The notes: a model not told the origin generated them from the letters alone. A DNA stretch of 64,000 nucleotides from Synechococcus sp. NOUM97013 (GCF_014279815.1 NZ_CP047941.1:620001-684000); one strand, 5' to 3'; counted from the first letter of the stretch, positions 42,480-53,257 are shown. Program-made: numbers and translations.

Positions 42480-43634
42480 CTAGCGGGATCCTGAGGTTGG
42501 ACGCTCATTGCGCTTGGTTTTGCGGGCGGTTTTTCCCGTGGCTGTCCCCTTGGTTGTGCTGACCGGTGTTCCCTCCTGGTTGAGTCGTCCGAACACCATG
42601 CGTCCACTGGGGTTCTGAAGGGCGCCAGTGATCACCACCGAGCGGCGTTCTCCAATGGCTTCGCGGGCGTTTTCCACTACCACCATCGTGCCGTCTTCGA
42701 GGTAGGCCACGCCCTGGTGGTCTTCCTTGCCTTCCCTGACAATCTTGAGATTCAGCTCGTCGCCGGGTTGCACTTCCGGCCGCAGGGCGATCACCAGTTC
42801 GCTCAGATTCATCACCTTGAGCTTCTTGACGCGGGCTACCTGCGCCAGGTTGAAGTCAGCGGTCACCAGGGTGCCGCCGGTGTCTTCCGTGAGCTGAAGG
42901 AGACGATCGTCGGTGCCGTTGCCGTCGTAGCGGGTGGTGTTGATCACCAGGCGTTTGTCGTAGGCCTCGCGCAGCTCGTTGAGCAACTTGAGTCCTCGTC
43001 GGCCTTTGCCGCGTTTTTCCAGGTTGTTGGAGTCGGCCAGCTGTTGCATCTCATCGATGACCGTCTCTGCCACGATCACCTTTCCTTCCAGCAGGCCGCA
43101 GCCGATCATTCCGCGAATGCGGCCATCGATGATCACGCTCGTGTCGAGGATCTTGGCCGTAGCAGGCGTCAGCACCCCATCAGCCACCAGCAGGGCTTCG
43201 GTTGAGGTGGGGTTGAACAGGCGCAGCAGGGTGCGGCCATGCACTTCAGCGAGGTTGTAACCCAGCACGCCGAAAAACACATTGCTGAGAATGGCGGCCA
43301 GCGGTTTGACCAGGGAACTGGCACCGGCCAGGGGCAGCAGAAGGATGGGCGCCAGCAGCAGATTGGCCACGAGCAGGCCAAGGATCAGACCCACGGCCCT
43401 GCTGATCAGCAGATCAGTGGGCATGGTCCGCACCTGATTCATCAGTTGCTGGCGCAGTCCGCGGAACACCCGACCCGCTATCAGCCCCACCACTGCACCG
43501 GCAGCGCTTAGGCCCAGACGCACCTGTTGAGGATTGACGTCATCCAGAAGTTCCTGCGGGAGCAGGTGCACGCCCATCCATCCGGTGGCTGCACCGGAAA
43601 TCAGGAACAGAATGATGATGAGCGCTTCAACCAT
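42480..43634 (-). CDS. PIN/TRAM domain membrane protein
   Basis: From ATG 43634 the protein is 384 aa. Four hydrophobic helices occupy about residues 1-115, then a PIN nuclease-like domain (KILDTSVIIDGRIRGMI with its acidic residue, VIAETVIDEMQQLAD, LVTADFNLAQVA), then a TRAM RNA-binding domain (GDELNLKIVREGKEDHQGVA). The upstream in-frame start at 43715 would run into the divergent hemW leader, so the ATG before VEALIIILFLISG is preferred. It is a conserved bacterial family; the function is probably in RNA metabolism at the membrane. Confidence 0.88.
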   Translation of the reverse strand: MVEALIIILFLISGAATGWMGVHLLPQELLDDVNPQQVRLGLSAAGAVVGLIAGRVFRGLRQQLMNQVRTMPTDLLISRAVGLILGLLVANLLLAPILLLPLAGASSLVKPLAAILSNVFFGVLGYNLAEVHGRTLLRLFNPTSTEALLVADGVLTPATAKILDTSVIIDGRIRGMIGCGLLEGKVIVAETVIDEMQQLADSNNLEKRGKGRRGLKLLNELREAYDKRLVINTTRYDGNGTDDRLLQLTEDTGGTLVTADFNLAQVARVKKLKVMNLSELVIALRPEVQPGDELNLKIVREGKEDHQGVAYLEDGTMVVVENAREAIGERRSVVITGALQNPSGRMVFGRLNQEGTPVSTTKGTATGKTARKTKRNERPTSGSR

Positions 43635-43702
43635 GGTGATCGGTTCTCGCTGCTCAGTCGACTTGCAGGCAGCATGCACCATCTTGTCTTGAATGGCTCG
43701 GG

Positions 43703-44968
43703 ATGATGACCGCACCCGCGCCTCGAAGCGCCTACATCCACATTCCCTTCTGCCATCGGCGTTGCTTTTACTGCGACTTCGCCGTCGTGCCGCTGGGTGA
43801 TCAGGCCGACGCCTCCGGAGGCCCCGGCAGTCGGTCGATCGCGCTCTACCTCGAGCAGTTGCTCGAGGAGATCAGCCTGTCGCCTGCAGGCCCGCCCTTG
43901 GCGACGGTGTATATCGGCGGTGGAACTCCATCGCTGCTCACCCCTCTCCAGGTCGGTCAGGTGCTGAAGGCCCTGCGTCGGCGGTTTGGGCTGCAAAGCG
44001 GAGCGGAGATCAGCCTGGAGATGGATCCCGCCAGTTTTGGGCGGCTGGATCTCGACGCCCTCACTCAGCAGGGGGTCAATCGGGTGAGCCTGGGTGGACA
44101 GAGCTTTGACGATGCGGTCCTGGCGTCCTTGGGACGTCGCCATCGCCGTGCGGACCTGCTGGAGGCTTGCGCCTGGTTGCAAGCAGCGGTTGTTCAGGGG
44201 CGCCTCGCCAGCTGGAGTCTGGATCTGATCCGCAACCTGCCTGATCAGACGGACGCGGCCTGGGCGGATCAGCTGGAACAAGCTCTTGCGTCGAAGGCTC
44301 CCCATCTCTCCATTTACGACCTCAGCCTGGAGCCCGGCACGGTGTTTTCCCGCTTGGAACAGCGCGGTGATCTGCAGATGCCCGATGAGGATGGTGCGGC
44401 GGATCGCATCGCTGCCACCAGCGAGCGGCTGTCACGTGCTGGCTACTGCCGCTACGAGATTTCCAATTTCGCTTTGCCGGGTCACGCCTCCCGTCACAAC
44501 AGGGTTTATTGGAGTGGTGCCGGTTGGTGGGGCTTCGGGTTGGGGGCCACCAGTGCTCCTTGGGGTGAACGCTTGGCCCGTCCTCGCACCCGTGAGTCCT
44601 ATGCGGACTGGCTGAAGGAGCAGCGCCTGCGAGGCCCGGACCGTTCATTGGTACAGGCCACGGCCTCACCGCTGTCTCTGGAGGATCGCTTGCTGGTGGG
44701 CCTGAGACGGCATGAAGGCGTCGATCTGATGCGTCAGGCAGGCTGCTGTGGTTGGAGTGCAGCGGACTGTCGACGTTGGTTGCCTTTGCTGGAGCAGCGA
44801 TGGGAGCCGTTTCGGCAGACCGGGTTGATGCAATGCCATGGATCCCGGTGGCGTCTCAGCGATCCTCTGGGCATGGCCGTCAGCAATGCGGTGCTGGTGG
44901 AGCTGGTGGCGTGGTGGGAGGAGGTGTCTGTTGACGCTGTTCCTTCAGCCAGCTCTGCAGGGCTGTGA
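43703..44968 (+). CDS. hemW: HemW-type radical SAM protein (coproporphyrinogen oxidase-like)
   Basis: This 421-residue protein has the radical SAM cluster motif in [41 protein letters not shown] and a HemW C-terminal domain ([17 protein letters not shown]). Family members are now regarded as haem chaperones rather than coproporphyrinogen oxidases, although annotation is mixed. It is divergent from the PIN-TRAM gene. The last 89 bases overlap the 3' end of panB on the opposite strand. Confidence 0.88.
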   Translation: MMTAPAPRSAYIHIPFCHRRCFYCDFAVVPLGDQADASGGPGSRSIALYLEQLLEEISLSPAGPPLATVYIGGGTPSLLTPLQVGQVLKALRRRFGLQSGAEISLEMDPASFGRLDLDALTQQGVNRVSLGGQSFDDAVLASLGRRHRRADLLEACAWLQAAVVQGRLASWSLDLIRNLPDQTDAAWADQLEQALASKAPHLSIYDLSLEPGTVFSRLEQRGDLQMPDEDGAADRIAATSERLSRAGYCRYEISNFALPGHASRHNRVYWSGAGWWGFGLGATSAPWGERLARPRTRESYADWLKEQRLRGPDRSLVQATASPLSLEDRLLVGLRRHEGVDLMRQAGCCGWSAADCRRWLPLLEQRWEPFRQTGLMQCHGSRWRLSDPLGMAVSNAVLVELVAWWEEVSVDAVPSASSAGL

Positions 44969-45698
44969 TGCCAAGGCCACGACCATCCATCCGAGCCTGG
45001 CTGAAGGGGGGTTGTGAGGCTGTGAGTCCGAGCAGGTCTGCTGTCACGCTGACCTGTCCATCACAATCCGGCCCGGCACCAATGCCGATCACGGGGATGC
45101 TGAGTTGACGCCTGACGCGCCCGGCAAGCTCCTTCGGGACGTGCTCCAGCACCATGGCGAAGCACCCGGCTGACTCCAGTTCCTTTGCTTGCTGGAGCAG
45201 ACGGTCTTGGCTGCGGGGATCCTGGGCCTGCCGCCTGTACCCCAGACGGTGAACGGCTTGAGGTGTGAGGCCCAGATGGCCCATCACGGGAATGCCGGTG
45301 CGCACCAACCGTTCGATCACTGCAACGGTCTCCGGTTCGGCGCCTTCCACCTTCACGCCGGCCGCATCGGACTGCTTCAGAAGGCTTCCTGCAGCTGCGA
45401 CTGCGCGATCGAGACCGCACTGATAGCTCAGAAACGGCAGATCGGTGATCACCAGCGGTTGCTCCGCCAGCGGTTGACTGAAGCCCCGACAGACCGCCTG
45501 CGTGTGCAGCAGCATTTGCTCGAGTGTGACCGGCAGTGTGGTGCTGTGGCCGAGGCTGACCATCGCCAGGGAGTCACCCACCAGCACCACGTCAGCGCCG
45601 GCAGCTTCCACAAGGGATGCGCTCAGGGCATCCCAGGCCGTGAGCATGGTGATCGTTTGCCCGGTCTGCTTGAACCGGATCAGGTCGGAGGCGCGCAA
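44880..45698 (-). CDS. panB: 3-methyl-2-oxobutanoate hydroxymethyltransferase
   Basis: This 272-residue protein matches PanB in length. Visible blocks are [68 protein letters not shown] and [15 protein letters not shown]. It makes ketopantoate for pantothenate and CoA. The C-terminal tail is Pro/Thr-rich ([15 protein letters not shown]) and is encoded antisense to the hemW end, so the tail probably grew by stop-codon loss into the convergent gene. Confidence 0.95.
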   Translation of the reverse strand: MRASDLIRFKQTGQTITMLTAWDALSASLVEAAGADVVLVGDSLAMVSLGHSTTLPVTLEQMLLHTQAVCRGFSQPLAEQPLVITDLPFLSYQCGLDRAVAAAGSLLKQSDAAGVKVEGAEPETVAVIERLVRTGIPVMGHLGLTPQAVHRLGYRRQAQDPRSQDRLLQQAKELESAGCFAMVLEHVPKELAGRVRRQLSIPVIGIGAGPDCDGQVSVTADLLGLTASQPPFSQARMDGRGLGITALQSWLKEQRQQTPPPTTPPAPPAPHC

Positions 45699-45902
45699 CC
45701 GATTGTTCGAACCAGCGGACGTCCATTGCTAGCATTGCAACCGACTCGGACCCATGCGGTCCGGACGCCCAAACCTGGTCAGAACCGGAAGGCAGCAGCC
45801 ACACGGGATGCTCAGGACAGGCGTGGTCTCCGGGTCACCAAATTCAAGCTCTGAACCGGACGCACGGGTTCAGAGCGATCGGGGATACGACTGTGATCGC
45901 GA

Positions 45903-47063
45903 TCAGTTGATCGAATCAGCGTCGTTGCGTTGCTGACGCTGGCGCAAAAATTCAGGAATACGAGCGCCGGAATCCTGCGCATCCGCTGCTGCAAACGTCG
46001 ACGTCGTCGAACGGGGAACGTTGCGCTCCGTTCGGTAGGGCTGGCCGTTCTCAAAGCCGGTGGCGATCACCGTTACGTGAATCTCACCCTCGAGGCGCTC
46101 ATCCACCACGGCTCCAACAATGATGTTGGCTTCTGGATCGACCACGTCGTAGATCACTTCCGAGGCACTGGTCATGTCCTCGAGGGTCATGTCGCGGCCG
46201 CCGCTGATGTTGATCACACAACCCTTGGCACCATCGATGCGTGCAGCCTCCAGTAAGGGGCTGTTGATGGCGGTCTGAGCCGCTTCGATGGCACGGGACC
46301 GGCCTGATCCCACGCCGATGCCGAGCAGGGCTGTGCCGGCTTCGGTCATGACGGAGCGCACATCGGCGAAGTCAACATTCACCAGGCCAGGGCAGGTGAT
46401 GATGTCGGTGATGCCTTTGACACCCATCCGCAGGACGTCATCCGCGCTGCGGAAGGCTTCCTGCAGTGGGGCACTGCCGATGGCATCGCGGAGACGGTCG
46501 TTGGGAATCACGATCAAGGTGTCCACGTGCTCTGCCAGTCGAGCAATGCCTTCATCGGCCTGGCGCATGCGTCGGCGGCCTTCGAATCCGAATGGCTTGG
46601 TGACGATGCCCACGGTGAGCGCACCACTTTCCTTGGCGACCTCTGCCACCACTGGTGCCGCTCCAGTGCCGGTGCCGCCACCCATTCCCGCTGCGATGAA
46701 CACCAGGTCCGCGCCCTGGAGTGCTTGCTGAAGATCAGCGCGGGATTCTTCTGCAGCTTTCTGACCAATGCTGGGATTGCCGCCGGCACCCAGGCCGCGG
46801 GTCAGGGTCTGACCGAGCTGGACTCGGTTGTCTGCTGATGACTGCAGCAGAGCCTGTGCATCCGTGTTGAGCACCCGATAGGCCACGCCCTCCAGATCGC
46901 TCTGAATCATTCGATTCACGGCATTGCTGCCACCGCCACCGACGCCGATCACTTCGATCCGAGCGGACTGGCTAGGGCTAATCCCCGCTGATTCAGGAGA
47001 AGGGGACATTTGACCGCTCACCATCTCCATCTTTGGCTTTGAACCATTGAGCTGCGTGTGCAT
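45903..47063 (-). CDS. ftsZ: Cell division GTPase FtsZ
   Basis: This 386-residue protein has the tubulin-like GTP-binding loop [20 protein letters not shown], the N-terminal [16 protein letters not shown], the T7 loop region [10 protein letters not shown] and the conserved C-terminal peptide around RIPEFLRQR for partner binding. It polymerises at midcell to form the division ring. It lies 72 bases downstream of ftsQ in the same direction. The variable N-terminal extension (about 30 residues) is normal for cyanobacteria. Confidence 0.97.
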   Translation of the reverse strand: MHTQLNGSKPKMEMVSGQMSPSPESAGISPSQSARIEVIGVGGGGSNAVNRMIQSDLEGVAYRVLNTDAQALLQSSADNRVQLGQTLTRGLGAGGNPSIGQKAAEESRADLQQALQGADLVFIAAGMGGGTGTGAAPVVAEVAKESGALTVGIVTKPFGFEGRRRMRQADEGIARLAEHVDTLIVIPNDRLRDAIGSAPLQEAFRSADDVLRMGVKGITDIITCPGLVNVDFADVRSVMTEAGTALLGIGVGSGRSRAIEAAQTAINSPLLEAARIDGAKGCVINISGGRDMTLEDMTSASEVIYDVVDPEANIIVGAVVDERLEGEIHVTVIATGFENGQPYRTERNVPRSTTSTFAAADAQDSGARIPEFLRQRQQRNDADSIN

Positions 47064-47135
47064 TATGTCCCTGCGGGTGAACTTCGCCGAGTTCTGAGCA
47101 CACTCGTTGCTGTTTCTGAAATCTGCAACCGGGGG

Positions 47136-47993
47136 TCAGGGTTTGCTCGTTTTCGGGTCTGCAGCTGCTTTGGGGTCCGGTTTCAGTTGCAGTTCCGGTT
47201 TCGAGGGATCCGAAAGATCGATGGCATCGTTGGTCTGCCCCCGCAGGTTGTCCGGCAGGCTGCTGGATAGCAAAGCGATGGTGTTCAGCTGCTGGTTCAG
47301 CAGTTTTTGATTGGAGCCGAGCTTGATCAGGCCCAGAGCTTTGGTGCGCAGGCTGATGTCGCCATCCGGGGCGATCTGAATCAAGAGCAGAGGACTGCCG
47401 AGCTGATCCTGACGCTCCAGCAAGGACGCGATGACGGCCCGTCGACTGGGAATCCATCCCTCGACGCGAACCGCTGTTGCCGGCGCTTCGCCTTGGCGCG
47501 CCACGGTGAGCGGCATCCAGTTGCCTTCGCGATCCACCATGCCCTGTTCCCTGCCGCGAGCGCCGGTTCGGCTGGCGGCGGCAATCGGACGCCGGTCCTC
47601 CAGGGCGATGTCAAGGCCAGGCGGCAGCAGGCGACGTTGCACGGAAACCGACTGAACGGGGAGTTCCGCCATCAGTCGCCGTTCCAATCGTGCGGGTTCG
47701 AGCGTGATCAGTGGGCGTGGGAAGCGCAGGCCGGCGGCCTGGACGACCGCATCTCGGCCCAAGCGGGTGCTTCCCTCAACCGTGATTTGCTTCGGTGATC
47801 GCAGACTCCAGCCGGCACCCACCAGCAGCCAGGCCAGTGCTGCAGCGCTGCCGCTGAAGACCGTGATCCGCCAGATCTGAACCAACCGGTCGCGTCGCCG
47901 TTCTTGGCGCAGCCGGCGGCGACGTTCGACGCCGGGAGGCAAAGGACCTGTGCTTCGGCGTTCACGCGCTCCTGGCTTGGTACGCGCCATCAC
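47136..47993 (-). CDS. ftsQ: FtsQ-type cell division protein with POTRA domain
   Basis: The 285-residue protein has a basic cytoplasmic tail, one membrane helix (about 44-66, FSGSAAALAWLLVGAGW) and a POTRA-like domain (QITVEGSTRLGRDAVVQAAG). An FtsQ beta domain and a Pro/Lys/Asp tail follow. It links early and late division proteins and stands between the ddl side genes and ftsZ, the classic order of division and cell-wall clusters. It overlaps the downstream end of the small upstream gene by four bases. Confidence 0.85.
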   Translation of the reverse strand: MMARTKPGARERRSTGPLPPGVERRRRLRQERRRDRLVQIWRITVFSGSAAALAWLLVGAGWSLRSPKQITVEGSTRLGRDAVVQAAGLRFPRPLITLEPARLERRLMAELPVQSVSVQRRLLPPGLDIALEDRRPIAAASRTGARGREQGMVDREGNWMPLTVARQGEAPATAVRVEGWIPSRRAVIASLLERQDQLGSPLLLIQIAPDGDISLRTKALGLIKLGSNQKLLNQQLNTIALLSSSLPDNLRGQTNDAIDLSDPSKPELQLKPDPKAAADPKTSKP

Positions 47994-48400
47994 AGATCGC
48001 AGCGAGCCTTTGCCATCAATTGATTCATCCAGCCTCGGGCCCGTTCCGCATCGGAGAACGGAACATCCATCTGCTGGTTCTCACCGATCAAACGCAGTCG
48101 GCATTGCCCCTGGGATTCATCGGCCAGTGGGGCTTCGCCGGAGGCAAGCGACATCAGTTCCACTACCTCCAGGCTTTTGATCACGAAGCGCCCTTCCTCC
48201 TTGAAACTGCCTGCGTGGAAGCTGCTCCAGCACAGTTCCCCGTCCTTGAGCTTGGCGGCGCCACAGCCATCGAGCTTGGCCAGTTCCGCGGAGTCGCTCC
48301 ACACCCGGAAGAGGTTCTGGCGCCGACGTTCCAGCCAGCCAAGAGCGGCCAGCATCACGAATGCCAGCAGCAGCGGGATCCAGAGCAATCCATGCATCAT
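47990..48400 (-). CDS. Small membrane-anchored protein between ddl and ftsQ
   Basis: From ATG 48400 the protein is 136 aa. It has one N-terminal helix (LLWIPLLLAFVMLAALGW) followed by a soluble domain with CWSSFHAGSFKEEGRFVIKS and CRLRLIGENQQMDVPFSD. It lies 25 bases after ddl, and its stop overlaps the ftsQ start, so it is part of the division/wall operon. No named family is recognised; it looks conserved with this cluster in related genomes. Confidence 0.7.
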   Translation of the reverse strand: MMHGLLWIPLLLAFVMLAALGWLERRRQNLFRVWSDSAELAKLDGCGAAKLKDGELCWSSFHAGSFKEEGRFVIKSLEVVELMSLASGEAPLADESQGQCRLRLIGENQQMDVPFSDAERARGWMNQLMAKARCDL

Positions 48401-48425
48401 TGCGGCGGCAGCAGCGGCAGTCGGC

Positions 48426-49487
48426 TCATTCTCGCGCTGACTCCACCAGCTCCGCCACCAGCTGTGGCAAACCAATGCCGGAGGCTTCCCACAACGTGGG
48501 ATACATGCTCTGTGACGTGAAGCCGGGAAGGGTGTTGATTTCGTTCAGCCAGATCTGACCCTTCTCTTCGTCGTAGAACACATCCACCCTGGCCTGGCCA
48601 TAGGCATGGACTGCCCGGCAGGCGCGGATTGCCATCGCCTGGATCTGTTGCGTGACCGAAGCAGGCAGTGGCGCTGGGATCAGCGTGTGGCTGAGCCCTT
48701 CGGTGTATTTCGTCTCGTAGTCGTACCAGTCGGAGTCGAAGCGCACTTCCCCCACCACCGATGATTTGAGCGTGCTGCGGCCGAGCACGGCACATTCCAA
48801 TTCCCGCGCGTTCACGCCTTGCTCCACCACGACGCGGGGATCGAGTCTGGCGGCCTGGTTCAGCCCTTCCAGCAGTTCATCGCGATTGCGAACCTTGCTG
48901 ATGCCCACGGATGAACCGAGGTTGGCGGGCTTCACGAAACAGGGGTAGCCGAGTTCGGCTTCCAGACGGTTCAGTAAACGTTCCAGCTGTTCGGGATCCT
49001 GCAATTCGGACGCATTCAGGCCCACGTAAGGAACCTGTGGAATGCCGGCCGCGGCGAAGGCTGCCTTCATCGCCAGTTTGTCCATTCCTACGGCGGAACC
49101 GAGCACGCCGGAGCCGACGAACGGTTGTTGCATCAGGGTGAACAGGCCTTGCACGGTTCCGTCTTCACCGTTGGGCCCGTGCAGCACCGGATACCAGACG
49201 TCGATGCTGTCGGCGTCCACAGGAATCCGGCGCAACCCGCGAGCGGGAAGTGGTTCGGGCAGTTCCGCCGTTTCAAGTGCTTGCCCCTGGTTCAGCACTT
49301 GGTCAGCCACGGATTCTGGCCACCAACGACCGTCGCGGTCGATGTAGATGGGGACCACCTGAAACCGCTCTTGATGACTCGGGTCGGATAGGCCACGGAT
49401 CACGGTCGTTGCCGATCGGATCGACACGTCATGTTCACCGGATGCCCCTCCGAACACCACGCCAACGCGGAGAGGGGAAGTCGGCAT
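48426..49487 (-). CDS. ddl: D-alanine--D-alanine ligase
   Basis: This 353-residue ATP-grasp enzyme has the N-terminal [17 protein letters not shown], the [15 protein letters not shown] loop, [19 protein letters not shown] (ATP grasp), [19 protein letters not shown] and [15 protein letters not shown] near the C-terminus. It makes the D-Ala-D-Ala end of the peptidoglycan stem peptide. It is 38 bases after miaB in the same direction and upstream of ftsQ, a typical wall/division grouping. Confidence 0.96.
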   Translation of the reverse strand: MPTSPLRVGVVFGGASGEHDVSIRSATTVIRGLSDPSHQERFQVVPIYIDRDGRWWPESVADQVLNQGQALETAELPEPLPARGLRRIPVDADSIDVWYPVLHGPNGEDGTVQGLFTLMQQPFVGSGVLGSAVGMDKLAMKAAFAAAGIPQVPYVGLNASELQDPEQLERLLNRLEAELGYPCFVKPANLGSSVGISKVRNRDELLEGLNQAARLDPRVVVEQGVNARELECAVLGRSTLKSSVVGEVRFDSDWYDYETKYTEGLSHTLIPAPLPASVTQQIQAMAIRACRAVHAYGQARVDVFYDEEKGQIWLNEINTLPGFTSQSMYPTLWEASGIGLPQLVAELVESARE

Positions 49488-49525
49488 GGTCTGGCCGTTG
49501 ACGGTAAAAGCGAAACCGAAAGGTA

Positions 49526-50977
49526 TCAGCTGTGCACGGGAGTGCCACTGAGAGAGAAGGAGCGCACGGCATCGATGTGCACATTCACCAGATCACCGGC
49601 CTGATAACGCCGGCCATCAGCTCCGGTTGCACTGAAGAAGGTGAGTCGGTTGGTGCGGGTCCGTCCCATCAGCTGGGTGGGGTCCTTCGGGTTGATGCCT
49701 TCCGCCAGCACTTCTTCGGTGCGGCCTTCGTAGCGGGCATTCGCCTTGCGGGCGCACTGCTCCACCAGGGCATTGATCTCCTTCAGCCGTGCCACCTTCA
49801 CCTCTTCCGGCAGTTGGTTGTCCCAGTCCGCCGCCGGTGTATTAGGGCGAGGGGAGTAGGCGGCCGTATTCACTTGGTCGAAGCCGATCTCTTCGATCAG
49901 ATCCAGGGTGCGTCGGTATTGCGCATCGGTCTCGCCAGGGAAGGCCACGATCACATCGGCGCTTAACGAGGCGTCGGGCATCCGTTCACGGATGTAATCG
50001 ATGATCCGCCTGTAGCGCTCCACGGTGTAGCCCCGGGCCATCGCTTGCAGCACCTCGTTGTCGCCGCTCTGAAACGGGATGTGGAAGTGCTCGCACAATT
50101 TCGGTAGCTCGGCACAGGCGTCAATCAGGCGATTGGTGAAATAGCGCGGGTGGCTCGTGGCGAAACGAATGCGTTCAAGCCCCTCCACGTCGTGGACGTG
50201 ATGGAGGAGATCTGTGAGCGTGTGCTGCCGGCGTCCTTCCGGGGTGATGCCGGGCAGATCCCGCCCATAGGCATCAATGTTCTGCCCCAGCAGGGTGATC
50301 TCCTTGTAGCCCTGGGCCGCGAGGCCTTCCATCTCGAGCTTGATGGCCTCTGGAAGTCGTGACTGCTCCTTGCCGCGCACCGACGGGACGACGCAGTAGG
50401 TGCAGCGTTCGTTGCAGCCGTAAATCACGTTCACCCAGCCGCAGATGCTGCTGTCGCGCCGGGCTGTAGTGATGTCTTCGAGGATGTGGTGGTCTTCGGT
50501 GGCGACCACCTGTTGGCCGCTGTCCACCTGTGTCAGCAGGGTCTCCAGTCGGTTGGCGTGTTGCGGCCCCATCACAAGATCTAGCTCCGGCACTCGCCTG
50601 AGCAGGGATTCGCCCTCCTGTTGGGCCACACAGCCGGCCACCACCAAGGTGAGATTCGGGTTCGCCCGTTTGCGCTGCGCCTGACGGCCCAGGTAGCTGT
50701 AAACCTTTTGTTCGGCGTTGTCCCGGATCGTGCAGGTGTTGTAAAGCACCAGATCGGCATCCAGTTCGGCGCTGGCCTCCCGATAGCCCATGGATTGCAG
50801 AATCCCGGCCATCCGCTCGGAATCGGCCTTGTTCATCTGGCAGCCGAAGGTGGTGATCCAGTAACTGCCTCGCTCCTGGGTCGGCGTGGTGGCGGTGGAG
50901 ACAGAGGCGGTAGCGGTCAAGGCGGAGGGCCGTCCCAGAGGCCGGCGGAAGGGAGAGCTGCTTTCAGTGTCGGACAC
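49526..50977 (-). CDS. miaB: tRNA-2-methylthio-N6-dimethylallyladenosine synthase
   Basis: This 483-residue methylthiotransferase has the first cluster cysteines in [29 protein letters not shown] and [12 protein letters not shown]. The radical SAM cluster is in [17 protein letters not shown], and a TRAM domain ends the protein ([17 protein letters not shown]). It adds the methylthio group to ms2i6A at position 37 of tRNAs. The N-terminal extension of about 40 residues is Ser/Thr-rich. Divergent from the DgcA-like gene. Confidence 0.96.
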   Translation of the reverse strand: MSDTESSSPFRRPLGRPSALTATASVSTATTPTQERGSYWITTFGCQMNKADSERMAGILQSMGYREASAELDADLVLYNTCTIRDNAEQKVYSYLGRQAQRKRANPNLTLVVAGCVAQQEGESLLRRVPELDLVMGPQHANRLETLLTQVDSGQQVVATEDHHILEDITTARRDSSICGWVNVIYGCNERCTYCVVPSVRGKEQSRLPEAIKLEMEGLAAQGYKEITLLGQNIDAYGRDLPGITPEGRRQHTLTDLLHHVHDVEGLERIRFATSHPRYFTNRLIDACAELPKLCEHFHIPFQSGDNEVLQAMARGYTVERYRRIIDYIRERMPDASLSADVIVAFPGETDAQYRRTLDLIEEIGFDQVNTAAYSPRPNTPAADWDNQLPEEVKVARLKEINALVEQCARKANARYEGRTEEVLAEGINPKDPTQLMGRTRTNRLTFFSATGADGRRYQAGDLVNVHIDAVRSFSLSGTPVHS

Positions 50978-51017
50978 CGGGGTCTTGTGTCAGTTTGAAG
51001 ATCGGTGCGCCGTTGGC

Positions 51018-52100
51018 ATGGGCTGGACTTTGCGTCGGTTTCCGCTCACTAAAGCGGTTCCTTTGGCCATCAGCCGGGGCACCACTGCAGCGGTTGAACG
51101 CCTGGAGCTACGTCTCGACCATGACGGCGTCATCGGTCGGGGCGAAACAGGTGGTCTCGACACCGGTCACCGCGCGTATCAGCTGGCCGGCATCGAGGCG
51201 GAGCTTCAGGCCTTATTGCCCAGTCTGAATGCCCTCAACCCTCGCAATCGTCATGGCTTTGACGCCTGCTTGAGCGGCTTGTCGCCGCCGGCTTGCTGTG
51301 CGGTGGATCTGGCCCTCTGGGACTGGTGGGGCAAGTCGTTGCAGCAGCCGATCTGGCGGCTCTGTGCCTTGGATGGATCGGTGGCGGTCGCCACCAGCGT
51401 CACGCTGGGCTTGGCCACGGTTGAGGCGGTGCTGCAGCGCCTGCAGCGCTGGTGGAACCAGCTGCCAGCCACCCGCATCAAGTTGAAGCTCGGCAGTCCA
51501 GATGGCCTGGATCACGATCGCGCCCTGCTGGTTGCCGTTGCCAAGTCGCTGGAAAACCGCAGGCAGGCAACCGGTGGGCCTGTGGAACTTCAGGTGGATG
51601 CCAATGGTGGTTGGTCGCTGGATCAGGCGAAAGCCATGGTTGTTGATCTGATGCGTGCTGATGTGGTGCTGCTGGAGCAGCCGTTGGCTGCGCAACAGGA
51701 TCCCGAACGCGATGCTGCGGGCTTTGCGGCGTTGCAACCGGATTGCCCCTTGCCGCTCGTGGCCGATGAAAGCTGTTGGTCGCTTGAGGATTTGCTGCGC
51801 CTCGCGCCTCACGTCGATGGGGTGAATCTCAAGCTGCTGAAAACAGGAGGCTTGTCGGAAGCGTTGCTGATGGCCCGCGTTGCCCAGCGGTTGGATCTGG
51901 ATCTGATGGTGGGCTGTTATTCCGACAGTTCGCTGCTCAACGGAGCAGCGGCCCAGTTACTGCCGTTCATCCGCTGGCCCGATCTGGACAGCCATCTCAA
52001 CCTTGTGGATGACCCGTATATGGGCCTTGGGCTTGATGGGGACCGACTCAGGGTTCCCGCCGCCCCTGGACTCGGCATTGATCGTCAGGAGGGACGGTGA
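51018..52100 (+). CDS. Enolase-superfamily racemase/epimerase, DgcA-like
   Basis: From ATG 51018 the protein is 360 aa. Enolase-superfamily residues are present: K-x-K in TRIKLKLGS, Asp in VDANGGW, Glu in LLEQPLA, Asp in VADESCW and the second Lys in VNLKLLKTGG. This set matches dipeptide epimerases and the N-acetyl-glutamate racemase DgcA. The stop overlaps the start of the DUF1611 gene by one base, and DUF1611 (DgcN) is the known partner of DgcA in D-glutamate breakdown. The alternative is an L-Ala-D/L-Glu epimerase for wall recycling. In-frame codons upstream of 51018 overlap miaB and are excluded. Confidence 0.82.
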   Translation: MGWTLRRFPLTKAVPLAISRGTTAAVERLELRLDHDGVIGRGETGGLDTGHRAYQLAGIEAELQALLPSLNALNPRNRHGFDACLSGLSPPACCAVDLALWDWWGKSLQQPIWRLCALDGSVAVATSVTLGLATVEAVLQRLQRWWNQLPATRIKLKLGSPDGLDHDRALLVAVAKSLENRRQATGGPVELQVDANGGWSLDQAKAMVVDLMRADVVLLEQPLAAQQDPERDAAGFAALQPDCPLPLVADESCWSLEDLLRLAPHVDGVNLKLLKTGGLSEALLMARVAQRLDLDLMVGCYSDSSLLNGAAAQLLPFIRWPDLDSHLNLVDDPYMGLGLDGDRLRVPAAPGLGIDRQEGR

Positions 52101-53161
52101 TGCTGAAGGCGCAGGATCCCGTGGTGTTGCTGCAGCACGGTGGACTCGACAGCCTCACTGGCAAAACCGGTTTGGCGATGCTGCGGCATCGGCAAGGTCC
52201 GATTGTGGCGGTGATCGACCCCTCCCATGCCGGCCAACGGCTCCAGGACATCACCGGTATTCCCCGGTCCGTGCCGGTGGTTGCCGATCTGGCTGCTGCG
52301 CTCCCCTATGGCCCAAGTGTTGCGGTGGTCGGTCTGGCGCCCTCCGGTGGGGTGCTTCCGGAGGCGATGCGAGCGGATGTGCTGGCGGCACTCCAGGCCG
52401 GGCTGTCCATCGCCAGCGGTCTTCACACCCGGCTGGACGATGACCCTGCGCTGCATGCCGCGGTGCAGCCTGGTCGGTGGATCTGGGATCTTCGCCGGGA
52501 ACCCGCGGCTGTTCAGGTGGCGCAAGCGCGCGCTGCCGACTTGTCCTGCCGGCGCGTGCTGGCCGTCGGTACGGATATGGCTGTTGGCAAGATGAGCGCC
52601 TGTCTGGCTGTGCATGAGGCGGCGCTCCGCGCCGGCGTGTCCTCAGCCTTTGTGGGCACCGGCCAGGCTGGGATCCTGATCAGTGGCACGGGAGTCCCCG
52701 TGGATGCGGTGCGCGTGGATTACGCCGCTGGCGCGGTCGAAGCCGCGGTGATGGAGGCCGCGTCAACGCTGCCCGAGACGGGACTGGTGCTCGTGGAAGG
52801 TCAGGGGTCGCTCTGCCATCCAGGCTCCACGGCCACCCTCCCCTTGCTTCGCGGCAGCCAGCCCACAGCCCTTTTGATGGTGCATCGGGCCTGCCAGACG
52901 CGCATCGAACGGGTTCCGCAGATTCCTCTGCCACTACTGCAGGATCTGATTGCACTCTGTGAGGCCTTGGCTGCCATCGGCCGTCCGATCGGTAGTGCAC
53001 CTGCACCGAAAGTGCGGGCACTGGCCCTGAACACCGCGCGTCTGGACGAACCCGAGGCCACCGCCCTCAGTCGAGAGCTCAGCGACCAGCTCGGACTGGT
53101 CTGCAGAGATCCGATCCGCCATGGAGCGGAGGATCTGCTGGAGGCATTGCTGGCCCCATGA
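52100..53161 (+). CDS. DUF1611 P-loop protein, DgcN-like
   Basis: This 353-residue protein has a nucleotide-binding loop in RVLAVGTDMAVGKMSACLAVHEA and a conserved AFVGTGQAGILISGTG. An N-terminal Rossmann-like part contains AVIDPSHAGQRLQ and the conserved APSGGVLP. DUF1611 members such as DgcN N-acetylate D-glutamate before racemisation by DgcA; here the two genes share a TGATG junction. The start could also be the GTG three bases earlier. The biochemical role is carried over from marine heterotrophic bacteria. Confidence 0.85.
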   Translation: MLKAQDPVVLLQHGGLDSLTGKTGLAMLRHRQGPIVAVIDPSHAGQRLQDITGIPRSVPVVADLAAALPYGPSVAVVGLAPSGGVLPEAMRADVLAALQAGLSIASGLHTRLDDDPALHAAVQPGRWIWDLRREPAAVQVAQARAADLSCRRVLAVGTDMAVGKMSACLAVHEAALRAGVSSAFVGTGQAGILISGTGVPVDAVRVDYAAGAVEAAVMEAASTLPETGLVLVEGQGSLCHPGSTATLPLLRGSQPTALLMVHRACQTRIERVPQIPLPLLQDLIALCEALAAIGRPIGSAPAPKVRALALNTARLDEPEATALSRELSDQLGLVCRDPIRHGAEDLLEALLAP

Positions 53162-53183
53162 CCCGAGGGTGATGAGGAGAGAG

Positions 53184-53257
53184 GGCGAGCGAGGGGATTC
53201 GAACCCCCGAATAGCGGCGCCACAAGCCGCTGCCTTAACCACTTGGCGACGCCCGCC
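53184..53257 (-). tRNA. tRNA-His (anticodon GTG)
   Basis: On the minus strand the acceptor GCGGGCG pairs with CGCTCGC, the extra G(-1) typical of histidine tRNA faces C73, the anticodon is GTG within CTTGTGG, and the T-arm has GTTCGAAT. The coordinates include G(-1). No CCA is encoded. Located between convergent-facing genes at 53161 and 53301. Confidence 0.93.
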
